64,000 bases of DNA, taken from contig NW_020654422.1 of the NCBI RefSeq assembly GCF_003589595.1, positions 13,077,346 through 13,141,345 of the forward strand. The letters run 5' to 3'. Origin of the DNA: Hyposmocoma kahamanoa (Eukaryota > Arthropoda > Insecta > Lepidoptera > Cosmopterigidae). A model generated the notes under the pieces. The model did not search any database, had not been told where the DNA came from, and saw only the letters and a program-made list of their open reading frames with translations. Of the stretch, positions 22,250 through 33,099 are shown piece after piece (the stretch's first letter is position 1; each line of letters begins with the position of its first letter). The position numbers and the translations under genes were made by a program.

Positions 22250-22257
22250 GTGCGAAG

Positions 22258-23189
22258 TCTCACGTTTTTTACAGAACAAGTGGCGGTGGCGTCTAGTATT
22301 GAAGTATCTTTTGGAAGGAGGGCACGTATAATTTTATTAATACAAAATAACCGGCGAATCTTCTGTGTACAACGATTTATTGATATCTTTATTGGAACAA
22401 AGGCCCGTTTTTTTGTTCATAATTTCTCAGATTTTCGTACAATAATTTATCAAACGTGTTTGTACGTACTGCTTCTTGATTCATTGAATTAATCCTCTTC
22501 TGTTTCGGCGGCAAAGCCGTCTCCTATGCCACTATAAAAGTGCACCAAAGCGTGGATCCATTACAGAAGTATTCTCAGAAGTATTCTTCCGTTTATAATC
22601 GAATGCGTTTAAAAACGTGCAGGACAATGCTGTATGAACGAAGGATTTGGCGACCACGGCTTCATTCTCATGGATAGTTACTTCTATCTCTGTAAATCTT
22701 TTTCTTTAAACTGTTGATAAACTCAACGTGTGGTTACTGAGTAAAACAATTTAGGAGATAAGAAGTATCAAACTTTTCTTTTATCACAATATCAGAACCC
22801 TATTTATACAGATAGGTAACATAGTCACGTGATATTAGTATCATTCGATTACCAGTATTGTTGACTCTACTCATTGCAGTAAGATTCCATTCCCCACCCA
22901 TTTATATAAATCTATAAAAACATCCTTGGACAGAAAGACCGCTGGTGGAAAGCGATATTAACCGGAAACTTTTTATGACCCCATTACTTAATGGGGTCCG
23001 ACGATATTTTAGTTTCTATATTAGCTGACAAGGTTGTAATTTAAGTAGAACTTACTTAAAGGGACGCAGTTTACTAAATGGCACTCATAAAATAAACTTA
23101 AATTAATACTCAAAAATACTGAAAAAATTTAATGTTCGCAATTATTACAGATTTTCAATATTCCTTGAATTATCTAATTCAGTTGTACT
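22258..23189. other. AT-rich non-coding stretch with a hairpin
   Basis: I recognise no gene. A 10-bp stem GACCCCATTA/TAATGGGGTC with a 2-base centre lies at 22977-22998. A TATAAAAG word at 22533 has no convincing start site behind it. Confidence 0.5.
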
Positions 23190-23310
23190 GACTAATATTA
23201 TAAATGCGAAAGTTATTTTGTGTATCTGTTACGTTAAAACCGCTGCATTTATGATGATGAATTGATAAATGAAATTGGTATAGAGATAGATGGGACTTAG
23301 GAAAAGGATA
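23190..23310 (+). repeat. Dispersed arthropod repeat (taatattataaatgcgaaag type)
   Basis: The order actaatattataaatgcgaaag, ctgttacgttaaaaccgctg and gaaattggtatagagataga resembles a very common insect repeat that I know only by its wording. Only one copy is clear in this window. Confidence 0.45.
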
Positions 23311-23940
23311 TGTGCTGATTTTTGTCACAAACATACTTTAAACACGGTGAAACAAGGTATGAAAGTTTGTATGGAGAACCAATTATTTCTCAAATAAGGT
23401 ATTCAAAAATTCACTGGAAAATTCCTAATGTTTTCAATTATTACAGATTTTCCATATTCCTTGAATTAAGTTATTCAGTTATTTTATTCATTCCCCATTA
23501 TTAAATCGTAGACAATTCATTTGGTTTCAATATCAAATTCTTAAATGAAAATGTCAAGTGTACATTCAACAAATAAAGTCCAATTCGAGCAGAACAGTTC
23601 ACTCGAGTACAGACTCGATACTAATTCGGAAACTTTTCAATAATTGCCACAATCTAAGTTTTCAGATGAACAATTTCAATTTGAGGAAATATGCAGCCAA
23701 ATTTCAAATTCAAAGGATCATGTCGAGTTCGCCATTTCGGGTTTTGATTGTAATTGAATAAAATGTCGGTATTTCGAAATTTCGTTGTACGAAGAAAATA
23801 AACGAGAGATTTCTACAGGGACAATTGAATGACAGACGACACTCAATAATAGCTAAGACTTATTTTTTTAAATAATAGCACTACAGTTTTTATTGTATTA
23901 TTATTACAGTGTATGGTAGCAGTATATTATTATTACTTTT
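23311..23940. other. AT-rich non-coding stretch
   Basis: No supported feature was found. Confidence 0.6.
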
Positions 23941-24225
23941 TAGTAGCAGTAGCGCTCCTTGTGGAAAAGTTCACCAGGGAAGTACTGCCACTTTACCTAT
24001 GTCTATTACCTTCTTACCAGATTTTGAAGGGAAAGGGTGCTGGTGTTATACAAGCACATGGGACTTTTCAATTTATGTCTCGGATGACGGGCGCAGTGGA
24101 AGTGCCCCTCAGATTTTTACGATTAAAAGGCCTGACCGCTCAGAGCAACTATAACTGATATAGACAGGCGTGACGCTTACTGCTAGGAGAGGCTTTTTCG
24201 TCCTGTCATTTGGTTTCATAAAAAA
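23941..24225 (+). mobile_element. Family A repeat, near full-length
   Basis: It runs from tagtagcagtagcgctcctt to tttggtttcataaaaaag. The central hairpin has been partly deleted. It is followed at once by an RTE LINE tail. Confidence 0.8.
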
Positions 24226-24227
24226 GT

Positions 24228-24415
24228 ATATAGTGCTACATGGACGACATCCACAGAGGTCGGGACTGAATGAGTCGGGCACAAGATCGCCAAAAACGCC
24301 AAAAGTGAAAGAAGAGGGAAGAGACCTACATCCAAGATTGGATCAAAGAAAGGCCGCCATGATGATAATGATGATAATAGGTATATAGGTAGGTAAGAGG
24401 TCTGTGCCAAGCAGT
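24228..24415 (+). mobile_element. RTE-type LINE 3' end
   Basis: One frame reads HPQRSGLNESGTRSPKTPKV, KEEGRDLHPRLDQRKAA and then a run of Met/Ile codons made of ATGATA triplets. The end, aagaggtctgtgccaagcag, is the familiar 3' terminus of moth RTE LINEs (agg.ctgtgcccagcagtgg). A related fragment lies at 29107-29222. Confidence 0.65.
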
Positions 24416-24690
24416 GGAACTAACTGCTTGGCACAGACCTCTTCTCACAAAGAGACGTACGTTGTTCCCATGCAGGTCCAATACGGATTGAGAATTTCGC
24501 ACACATGAATTTCTTTGCAGATGTATGCAGGTTTCCTCACAATGTTTTCCTTTCCCGAAGAGCTCATGGTAAATTTAAAATTAAATTTCGCACATAAATT
24601 CCGAAAACTCAGAGGTGCAAGCCCGAATCCGAACCCACAACCCTCTGCTTGAAGGGCGGAAAACTATTATAAACTAGAACGGAAACTATT
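24416..24690 (-). mobile_element. tRNA-head SINE with RTE-type tail (family 3)
   Basis: It begins with actgcttggcacagacctct, the complement of the LINE terminus just left of it, then gcaggtttcctcacaatgtt, ttccgaaaactcagaggtg and cgaatccgaacccacaaccc. The last contains the complement of a box B. The order and wording match the well-known lepidopteran SINE family. Confidence 0.7.
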
Positions 24691-25512
24691 ATAAACTACC
24701 GCGGCTTTTTTATTACTAGAAGATCTGAACATTGAAAGTAAAATCTCAGGAAAATCAAAGAATAAAAAATGGCAACACACCAGGTCTTTCTTTCTCACAC
24801 TTTCGCCTCTACCTGGAAATAAGTATCAAAAGAAGTCACTTTTTCCATAATAAATCATAGTACACGTATTTTTCTCGGGTATAAAAATAAACCTAGTTTA
24901 CTCAGCAGCTACTCAAGCAAAACGTTGCCCTCTTCGGATGTTCATAAAAGTTCTAAAATCGAGTAGTAAACCTCGAAGTTGAGCACGGAGCTTCGCCACT
25001 TGCGTCGGCTAAAACTCCGGTATCACGAAGGCCTAGCGCGAATCCAACCAAACTTGGGCCATTGCCGACAACTTTAATACGAGTTTCGCGGTACCCCAAG
25101 ACGTTATCGTTATAAAATCGACGCCATGTTATTCTTTCCTCTTTTATGTCTGCCAACTCAACGAACTTGACAAAGATAGCACATTTCCCGTCCACAGAAA
25201 TACTTAGAATCTTCCAATACTCAAATTAAACGTTTTTATTGCTTTTACGACCCGATCGAAATTGAATTGAAAAAGGAAACCTCTTCAATTACCCCCGTAT
25301 TAGCAGTTGGCAATCAACAGGATAGTAAAACGATTCCTAATGATGTTTCGTTTAACGGCAACAATAAAAATATAAATAGTCGCTGCGGCTATTCAGACGG
25401 AAATTTAGTAAAGGCGGCACGTGGTCCGCTCTTGGAGGGAAATAGCTGTGTGAGGATACAAAACATTCGATACCCCCGCACCCCTTGAAACCTTTCACCC
25501 TCGGTTCTGTTC
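24691..25512. other. Upstream region of the candidate host gene
   Basis: Composition becomes more GC-rich from about 24940. I find no coding sequence that I can support; an 80-codon minus-strand frame at 24953-25195 has no recognisable motif. A TATAAATAG word at 25371-25379 sits about 24 bases before a TTCAGA word, closer than the usual TATA distance, so I do not call it a promoter. Confidence 0.5.
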
Positions 25513-25545
25513 AGTTACATGAGACGACTCTCGGCGAGCGGACGT
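25511..25545 (+). promoter_or_regulatory. Candidate Inr + DPE core promoter
   Basis: TCAGTT at 25511-25516 matches the arthropod initiator, with the start site at A25513. GGACGT at 25540-25545 matches the downstream promoter element RGWYVT and lies exactly at +28 to +33, the spacing required for TATA-less insect promoters. A short leader and a signal-peptide exon follow. Confidence 0.5.
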
Positions 25546-25671
25546 CTCTCTTCGGAGCTCGAACTTTCTGTTACGTCACTCGCACCCGAGTGTGATACGC
25601 CGATTCGATCGCAGATAAAGTGTTCGTTATTTAAATTGGTTTTAGTATGGTGAATCGATGTTTTTGGTGAG
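25513..25671 (+). other. Candidate 5' UTR with two short upstream frames
   Basis: Between the proposed start site and the ATG at 25672 lie ATGs at 25647 and 25658, each opening a short frame (the second reads MFLVRWCVGKN and then a stop). These could lower translation of the main frame, or mean that the main ATG is chosen wrongly. Confidence 0.4.
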
Positions 25672-25753
25672 ATGGTGCGTCGGAAAGAATTGAGGCGTGT
25701 GTCATTCACGCACCTTTGCGCCACAGTTTTGTGGCTGTTCACCTGCTTCAACG
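25672..25753 (+). CDS. Candidate first coding exon: signal peptide, phase-1 splice donor
   Basis: The exon encodes 27 residues plus one base: a positively charged start, MVRRKELRRVS, then a hydrophobic run, FTHLCATVLWLFTCF, and N. It stops at ACG|GTAAGT, which matches the consensus splice donor with the intron starting at 25754. This is the usual shape of a signal-peptide exon in secreted or type I membrane proteins, which often ends in phase 1. It stands behind a well-spaced Inr/DPE pair and in a locally GC-richer patch. Codons are not AT-driven as in the surrounding shadows. I cannot name the gene: 27 residues are not diagnostic and no later exon was found to the right. If it is real, downstream repeats lie in its first intron. 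Confidence 0.5.
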
Positions 25754-26186
25754 GTAAGTTTGGGCTATAAGGGTCAATTTGGAAGAAGGGGTAAATTGGT
25801 CACGGTTCGGTGGTTGTGACCGTTACAACATTGTGACCTTTTTCACGTCAGCGATGTTGATTTATTTAGTTTATTTTATGATTTTTTTAACTTTTGTTAT
25901 TGTTCTACTTGCAAGGATGTGCTACATTTCAAAGTACGGCGCAGAAATAGCCTTCGCTTTGTCTACATATAATAAGAAACGTGTTAAATTAATTTAGGAA
26001 TTACATTCCTAAAATAATATTTCGTGAAATTTTAAACATGTAGGTAAAAAAGGAATACTGATGTCGATTCATGGTTAAATGTAATTTCGTTATTGAGGTT
26101 TAATTACAATATTATGATATTGCAACTTTTTTATGACTAACGAAAGAACGACAAGATTACACTTTTTAGTAATTTTGCCTTGTTCT
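25754..26186 (+). other. Putative start of intron 1
   Basis: It begins GTAAGTTTGG at the proposed donor. The DNA then returns to AT-rich sequence with no exon-like segment that I can support. Confidence 0.4.
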
Positions 26187-26500
26187 TTTTTTCATAAATC
26201 CAAGTGACAGGACGTCAAAGTAGTGCACCTGGTGGTAAGCGACACGCCTATCCATAACAGTTGCAATGCCACTCAGAGCTTTAAATCGCAAAGATCTTAG
26301 GGTCATTGCCACTGCGCCCGTCACCTTGAGACAGAAATTGAGAAGTCCCATGTGCCCGTAATTTCACCAGCACACTTACCCTTCCAAATAAGAACGCAGT
26401 AATGCTCACATACTGCTTGGCGGCAGAAATAGGTAAGATTGCCATCTTGTACTGCCGTACTTCCCTGGACGAACTCTTTTACAAGGTGCTCTACTGCTGC
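26187..26500 (-). mobile_element. Family A repeat, antisense, full-length
   Basis: It begins with a T-run and cataaatccaagtgacagg, and continues through gacacgcctatccataacag and ccttgagacagaaattgag to gctctactgctgc. The central hairpin and the 5' end are present. Confidence 0.82.
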
Positions 26501-28807
26501 TTTGTGGTAGATGTGCTTTGTTTTTATAAATGATTCTTTCAGTTTGACAATTAATATCGAAATTTGTAGAAGAACTAATCATTTACACAGTTCCCAGAGC
26601 ATTGGGGCCCTTTATTCTTGACGAAAATTAAGGCTTGAATGTACGTCCATATTTAGGTTTAATAATATTGATTTTAAATGTTAATATTTCAGCCTCAAAA
26701 GATCTATGTATGTATCTCTTTTGGCTTAGAAGTTATTCACATTTTAAGCTTTGAACTTCCAGTAGAGTAATCACTCGTGTGACAATAGATAAGTCGCTGA
26801 AATGAATTTTGTCGTTTAGTGTCTGCTGCCGAAAATACTGGCACATATTTTTTTTATACGGAAAAGTATACTCGATAAAGCCGTTACAGCCACAGCAATA
26901 TCAAAGGATTATTATGATCGGACGTAATATAAAAGCAGATTATAGCAATCACATATTACGTGAGGCATATTTTATGACAATTTTTAATACTTTCGAGTAT
27001 TGGGATTTAAAATACTCGATAATTAAGATAACGGAAATATAATAATTTATTATTATTAAATTTTTTATGCATAAAAAATGTTATGTTTCTTGTGTACTCT
27101 TTTTTGTTCTGACTATCTGCTATTATTTGATGTTACCATGTTTTGGCTATTGAATATGATATTAAAAATTTAGTAATCAGTTCGTAAATTAGTTTTTTTT
27201 TAATTATACGTATAGAGTGTGATTTTTTATTAATTAGTATAGTTCGAAACCATAGGGACATTCGAAACCATAGGAGATACAGGGAAACTGTCTTAGAAAC
27301 CATTGTCTTTTTTTGTGGATACAGATTTGAAATAGATAAAGTTTTAGTCAAGCGTAAGAAGTCTATAAAAATCAATATATTGACAAAAATATTTTTAATG
27401 CTGATCGACTCAGTTTAAGGATGATTTCATTTCATCGGAATTAAAAACATGGGACAGAAGAAGATGGTCAAATTTAATAAAATGTTTTTTTCATACAATA
27501 AGTAAATGCGATGTATTAAATAAATGATAGTCCAAGTACTTTATAATTTAAAAAGTGTTCCACTATTGAATTTCATATTTCATGGTACTCGAAGCTGAAA
27601 TATGGAACGCTTTTATGACACTCGAAAGTTTGTGCACAGATTTGCAAGAACTCCAAGCTATTACAAACTCTATGAATCCCCAATTTAGCACCAACTTTGT
27701 TCTAACTATAACATTTGAAAATGCCCATACCTGCAAACAGCAAGATGGAGATCATATTGAACATTTATTAAAGCATTAAGTAGTTCTTTCAAGGTAACAA
27801 ATTGTATGAAAATACATTTAATTAAATTTGAACAACTTTGACGTCCGGATTTTTTCATCCGATATTATGAAATGATCTTTACAAGAAACTGAGACGGTCA
27901 GCATTAAAATAATTATCAATATTATTAATTTTTAGGGACAACTCATGCTTGACTAAAAAAATTAACTATGTGATATTTGCTTTTACAATAAAAATCTAAT
28001 GTTTCGTAGAGACAATTTCCTGTGACAGTTTTCTTGTATCTGTCGAAGTTAAAAAAATTAAACTGATTATAATACTAAGCCCCGTATTATAATAATGTAA
28101 ATTAAAGAACATTTTTCAAATGACTGTATTTTAAAAAGATTTCGCTTGGTTTTTCTTATTATCATACTGATAAATAAATAGCTATTTGTCATGCAAGGCT
28201 GCAAAGTTGTTGTTTGTCCCGAGTTTGTATTGAAACCTAATTAAGCAAAGGATTCTAAGATTCTATGATTCTAGGAATACACGCAGATTTCTAATGAGTA
28301 AGAAAGCCATTCCGAGTTAATGAGGTGAAAAAGTAAATTATTATAATTTGTGTCATGTCATGTTTGTATGAGATATCCTTTTTACACTATTCGTTATGCA
28401 ATAAATAAATGTATTTTGTATCCACAATATTAACATCAGTGACCTAATAGCACAAAACCTTCTATCATTTTTCAAATACCGGATAAATAAAAATGAAACT
28501 TGACGAAATTATAGTCAGCTATTCGGTGTCCACGTACATTACTTATTAGATACGAAGGTAAGGTGTATAATTTGTTGTTCGAGGCGACCATTTTCATTGG
28601 TAAAGAAATTATACGTCGGTCGGCATCCACTCTACGTCGACCTGAAGGAAAATTTAAGGGAACACAAGGCGTTTTACATAGCGTTTTTAATCACAGATTT
28701 AAACACTGTACTCGAATGTAGCTCGTACAGTAATAAAACGCCTAAATAAGAAATCATTGAAAGGTTTTGTTGAATCACTATAAGTATTATTATTAAGTAT
28801 TATTATA
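26501..28807. other. 2.3 kb of AT-rich non-coding DNA
   Basis: Nothing here matches a known element or the window's own repeats. A 65-codon frame at 27582-27779 (MVLEAEIWNAFMTLESLCTD) is less AT-biased than its surroundings but has no splice sites or motif that I can defend. Confidence 0.5.
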
Positions 28808-29106
28808 TAGTAGCAGTTAGAGCTCCTTGTGAAAGGGTTCGTCCAGGAAAGTACTGCCACCTTACCTATTTCTGGCGCCAAGTAGCAATTTGAGCATAGC
28901 TGCGTTTCGGTTTTGAAAGGTACTGGTGAAATTACACACACACGGTACTTGTCAATATATGTCTCAGGGGACGCTCGTAGTGTGGTGGTGCCCCTTATAT
29001 CTATGTGATCTGAGGCCCTGAATGGCACTGCAATGGTTACGGACAGGCGTGTCGCTTATCATCAAGCATACGACTTACTCGTCCAGTCACTTGGTATCAT
29101 AAAAAA
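28808..29106 (+). mobile_element. Family A repeat, near full-length
   Basis: It runs from tagtagcagttagagctcct to cacttggtatcataaaaaag, with small internal deletions. It is the first of three elements in a row. Confidence 0.8.
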
Positions 29107-29222
29107 GTATAATAATAATAATAGACACGGAGATCGGGACTGGATGAGTCGGGCATAAGAGCGCCAAAAGTGGAAGAAGGGGGAAGAGGCCTACATGCAA
29201 TTTTTGTAGTAAGTCACGTACA
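29107..29222 (+). mobile_element. RTE-type LINE 3' fragment
   Basis: The words gatcgggactggatgagtcg, ggcataagagcgccaaaag and aagaggcctacatgca match 24255-24332. It encodes the same GLDESGTRxxxxPKVEEGGRG-like C-terminus. Confidence 0.65.
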
Positions 29223-29230
29223 TTAAATAC

Positions 29231-29408
29231 GGTGTCTAGTGGCGGGACAATTTAGTCGTGCGCCTGGTGGTAAGCGACACGCCTGTCTATAACAGTTGCA
29301 GTGCCACTCAGAGCTTTAAATCGCAAAGATCTGAGGGGCACTGCCACTGCGCCCGTCACTCAGAGACATAAGTTGACAAGTTCCACGTGCCTGTAATTTC
29401 ATCAACAT
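29231..29408 (-). mobile_element. Family A repeat, antisense, 5' truncated
   Basis: It reads gtgtctagtggcgggac, gtggtaagcgacacgcctgt, gcgcccgtcactcagagac and ctgtaatttcatcaacat, then breaks off in the middle of the family. Confidence 0.78.
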
Positions 29409-29856
29409 TTTAAAAGAATGACAGCGTAAATGAAGTAGGTTTGTGAACAAGATTTTAAAATGACAAATGTGTTTTTCGTTTATTCGAGTATTTTTTTGGT
29501 AGTTATTTTTTAGTAATCATAAAAATGAAAAGAACACCAAGCTGAAAATAATTTAATTTTTTAATGGAAAAATGGTATATCATAAAAACTTCGATATAAA
29601 ATTGAAAGGCAGAATTATTTCAACCTAGTGGTTATCAAAAAGTAGTTATCTGGCGAAAGCCAATTGCGGTTGCAATCAAGTTAGGCAATTGAAACGGTAC
29701 TGAAACTTTTAACAGCTTTTCTATGGCTTGATAAACTTATGAATAGACTTTTGTGTAATATTTAATCCACGTTCTCTTTCCAAAAAAATGTTTATTTTTT
29801 CTTTAAATTTTGTTAGACTTCCGTCTTGTTTTTATAGTCGCATCTATTAAGGTCTA

Positions 29857-29859
<3 letters not shown>
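29409..29859. other. AT-rich non-coding stretch
   Basis: No supported feature was found. Confidence 0.6.
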
Positions 29860-29890
<31 letters not shown>

Positions 29891-30096
29891 GCACACACTC
29901 AACATAGCCCCGCACTAGGGAAACCCTGTGTCGCGGGTGCCATGGATACACACATAGACAACCACAAATTACACCCAAACTCACGAGAGAAATAAATGTA
30001 GGCCATACAAATATTTCTCCCGGCCCGGGAATCGAACCCGGGGACCTCTGCGTGGCAGTCCGGTATGGTAACCGTTCGGCCACGGAGGCAGTTAAT
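29860..30096 (-). mobile_element. tRNA-derived SINE, family 1, full-length antisense
   Basis: From left to right it shows the TAA-repeat tail, gccccgcactagggaaaccc, the body, and the head with complements of box B (ggaatcgaaccc) and box A (ccgttcggccac). The family 5' end extends to ggaggcagttaat, a border shared with the copies at 47963 and 59287. Confidence 0.82.
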
Positions 30097-30388
30097 TGAG
30101 ATATAAATGACAATAATTTTATTTGAAATACAGTAAATTGTTATATAATTAAAAATAATACAAATTAATCTTAAAACGACCATGAGAAATGGTTCTGTGA
30201 CAACAGAGGAGCAAAACCATTACAGTTAAGTAGTATAGGCCAATTAATTAATAATAATTGAAGAATAATCAAAGCACTTGAAGATAATTTGAGAAAAACA
30301 AAATTTTGAGCTGGAAAACTTTTAAATAATGCTGAATTAAATAACGCGTATACCTGAAATAAAATTAGTACTGAAATAAACATATGTA
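30097..30388. other. AT-rich spacer
   Basis: No feature was recognised. Confidence 0.6.
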
Positions 30389-30588
30389 AAATAGCAATAG
30401 AGCTTCTTGTGAAAGAGTTCATGCAGGGTAGTAATGCTCACATTACTGCGTTCCGGTTTTGATAAAGGGTAAAAGGTGTTGGTGAAGTTAAAGGCACATG
30501 GGACTTGTCAATTTATCTCTCAGGGTGACGTACGCAGTGGCAATGCCCCTTAGATCTTTACGATTTAAAATTCCGAGTGACCATTTAG
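30389..30588 (+). mobile_element. Family A repeat, 3' truncated
   Basis: It starts tagcaatagagcttcttgtg, has a deletion after gttcatgcagggtagt, and ends at tttaaaattccgagtgacc, without the last third. 3' truncation is not expected from target-primed retrotransposition, so later deletion is likely. Confidence 0.78.
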
Positions 30589-31161
30589 TCACAAGGTCAC
30601 AAGCATTTTTATGCTAAAAATAAAAGCAAATTTTTCAGGACATTAAACTTTACTAGCCTTAACCTTATTTTTCTGATTTGGGCTAAATACGCTCAGCGAT
30701 TAACGACTTGGATGGCGGTATTAATTCAAAACATGTTTTAGGTGACCCTGTTCTCTTCAATTATTATTGTATGAATGTACGTTGTAACTTTAAGATATTT
30801 TCTTATTTCCAACACTGATTGCACGGTGACTAATTTCACTATTCATTCATACAAACGTCCATCTTTCGTCCAAACGTCCATCAGTCCATCAATTCATACA
30901 AACGTTTTGCTTGTATAGTCGTTACATTTATTTATACATATGAGAGGCGTGGCACTTTCTTGCCGTGTTCTGAATTTGCTAAACGACGCAAATTGCATAT
31001 GTCCATGTCAGACATTTCTTGAAAAGCATATATGATGACTAGTTTATAATTGTTATTATAAGTTTTAGAAAGAAATAAGAAAAACGTCTTTATTTATAAA
31101 GTCATTGAATGTAATACTCATAATAAATACTTACTAAGTAACCTCAAGGTTTAAGTTGTAC
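30589..31161. other. AT-rich non-coding stretch
   Basis: It holds a small direct repeat (catacaaacgtccatc, later cagtccatcaattcatac) at 30846-30905 and nothing else that I recognise. Confidence 0.6.
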
Positions 31162-31165
31162 TTAA

Positions 31166-32393
31166 CTCGTTCATGGATAGTATCGGCGTTTACTGCAAAT
31201 TAAATATCAGAAAATGATAGTACGGAGTACCTCACTTCACTATATGAATCATGAAAAACGAAATACGGGCTCTACATTGCGATTTCCAAGTGCTTTCTGT
31301 CTGGTTACCACCGACTGTTTCTCCTTAAAGAAATATCAACAACGTATTGACAAAATTCAATGATATATACACATTTGTGGTCTTTACATTAGGACGTAGA
31401 AGTACGGTGTACACCGACTTGTTTGTGTGAGGTGAGACAAGTACATGTAAGTGACATTGATCTTTCTAACAACAAAAGTGAGTTTTTTACTCTAACACGC
31501 ACAAGTTCTAGTACTAATAAACAAAAGCAAATATTCTACCACTGTCATAGCCGTCCTTTTTAACCGACTTTAAAAAAGTAGGAACTTCTTAATTCGATTG
31601 CATTTTTTATTTGTATGTATGTTACGTGATTATGCATTTGTGAACCGATTTTGATGGCTCCTTTTTTGTTGGAAAGACAATAAATACCTCAGTATTGGTC
31701 CCATTTAAATTTGAAGAAAATATTCCACACCTAAGGGGATTTATCAGGTTTTTTTTTATTTCAACCACCTTTCATCAACCGTTTTCAATAAAACTTGAGA
31801 AATAGATGCAATTCCACAAAACTTTTGAATTTTTTTTTAATAATAAATAATAATAATTTTATAAAATCTCTCTTTATAAAATAAACGCAACAAAATTATA
31901 AAAATCTTAAAAATAACAACTACAATGAAGGTACTAAATAAATATTTTTGGAATTAGAATTTATGATTATTATATTAACAGGAGAGAAAAGGAGGTGTCT
32001 TAGCTTATGCTGCTCCTGTTCAAGACAGTCGCAGGGCTGGTTTTTAGTCACCGCCTTCTCCCTAAGGTGGAATGCGAGACAGGAGTAGTATCGAGGGCAG
32101 GGCTATAATATTTTTATATATAAATATTTAAATTTTGATCTTATACATCTAACAGAAATAAAAAGCAAATGTAATTTATTTGACATAAATTAAATTAGAT
32201 GCTCTCAATGCTAATCAAGGTGTGTGTGATGAAAGAGATATAATTATGTTTTATAAGAAAGGTGACGACATCAGTGGTCAGTGATAAAGCGTAATTATTA
32301 TATTGAAATCAATGTAAGTACTACGGTACAAAGAAAAATAGTCACTTTTGGAATGCGGTACTATGTAAGTACTGTCAACTGTCCATGAACGGG
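31166..32393. mobile_element. piggyBac-like element with TTAA duplications, non-autonomous
   Basis: TTAA lies on both sides (31162-31165 and 32394-32397). The inner ends are inverted repeats, CTCGTTCATGGATAGT on the left and, as complement, CCCGTTCATGGACAGT on the right, with 2 mismatches in 16 bases. A TTAA target and TIRs starting with CC or CCC are the marks of piggyBac elements. The 1228-base interior has no transposase frame. It contains a family C segment and an unidentified GC-richer patch at 31975-32110. Confidence 0.75.
31556..31800 (+). repeat. Family C repeat inside the piggyBac-like element
   Basis: It shows aaccgactttaaaaaagtag, gttacgtgattatgcattt, gaaccgattttgatggctcc, ttttttgttggaaagac and cccatttaaatttgaagaaa in the same order as other copies. 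Confidence 0.7.
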
Positions 32394-32397
32394 TTAA

Positions 32398-32774
32398 TTA
32401 TAATTATGAGTTACCAACCTTCTAAGATCAAGTTGCAAGAGCAGAACATATTTATTAAACTGCCTATATTGCTATCATCTAATTCAAATAAAACCCAAAA
32501 GCCTTGAACAATCAAACTCTTCTATAATAACAAGTAAGATAAACAGTATAGAGTTACAAAGGATTACCTTGGAAACTCCTAACGTAGTTATAATTTGTCA
32601 GTAAAGGTATTGAGAGAGGATTAATTTGTGTGAACTTTGTGGGAATCCTTGGTTTATATAATGTTATTTTCATTATTAATCTATAGGTGTATTGAGAATG
32701 AGGTTACATAACTTTTCTCTAAGAAAAGACATATAAAAGTTTGTGGAATTACATGAATCCAATAAACCTGATTC
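32398..32774. other. AT-rich non-coding stretch
   Basis: No feature was recognised. Confidence 0.6.
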
Positions 32775-32965
32775 ATTTCCTAATTTATCACCCTTAGAGG
32801 TGGTATATTCTCTTCAATTTTGAATAAGAACACCCCCTTTCCAATAAAAAAAAAGAATTATCTACATCAGTTTACAATCGCGGAGTAATCGCGTGACATA
32901 TATTAAATAAAAGCAAGTCGAATTGAGAGCATCCTCCTTTTTTTTAAGCCTGTTAAAAATGGTAA
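32775..32965 (-). repeat. Family C repeat, degraded antisense
   Basis: It shows cccttagaggtggtatattc, ttccaataaaaaaaaagaat, cggagtaatcgcgtgacata and gcatcctccttttttttaag, the complement of the family order. Confidence 0.65.
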
Positions 32966-33099
32966 ATATCTACTTCATCTGCAGGGTAGACGGAAGCTTG
33001 TAGAGCTGTCTCGCGATTTGAATATAAAAAAATATTATCATTTATTATATTTATATTATTCATATTCACTTTCAAAATTAATATTCGTTTAATTTATAA

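Noticed and set aside
22531..22570. TATA-box promoter (CTATAAAAGTGCACC)
   Set aside because: No good initiator at about 30 bases downstream and no coding exon follows.
24953..25195. 80-codon minus-strand gene
   Set aside because: No motif, no splice context, and it lies in the GC-richer upstream region where chance frames are longer.
25371..25396. TATA-box promoter for the signal-peptide exon
   Set aside because: TATAAATAG to TTCAGA is about 24 bases, shorter than usual, and the Inr/DPE pair at 25511 fits better and lies nearer to the ATG.
25515..25751. 78-codon minus-strand gene
   Set aside because: It is the antisense shadow of the candidate exon and leader.
27582..27779. 65-codon gene (MVLEAEIWNAFMTLES)
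   Set aside because: Slightly unusual composition but no recognisable domain, promoter or splice sites.
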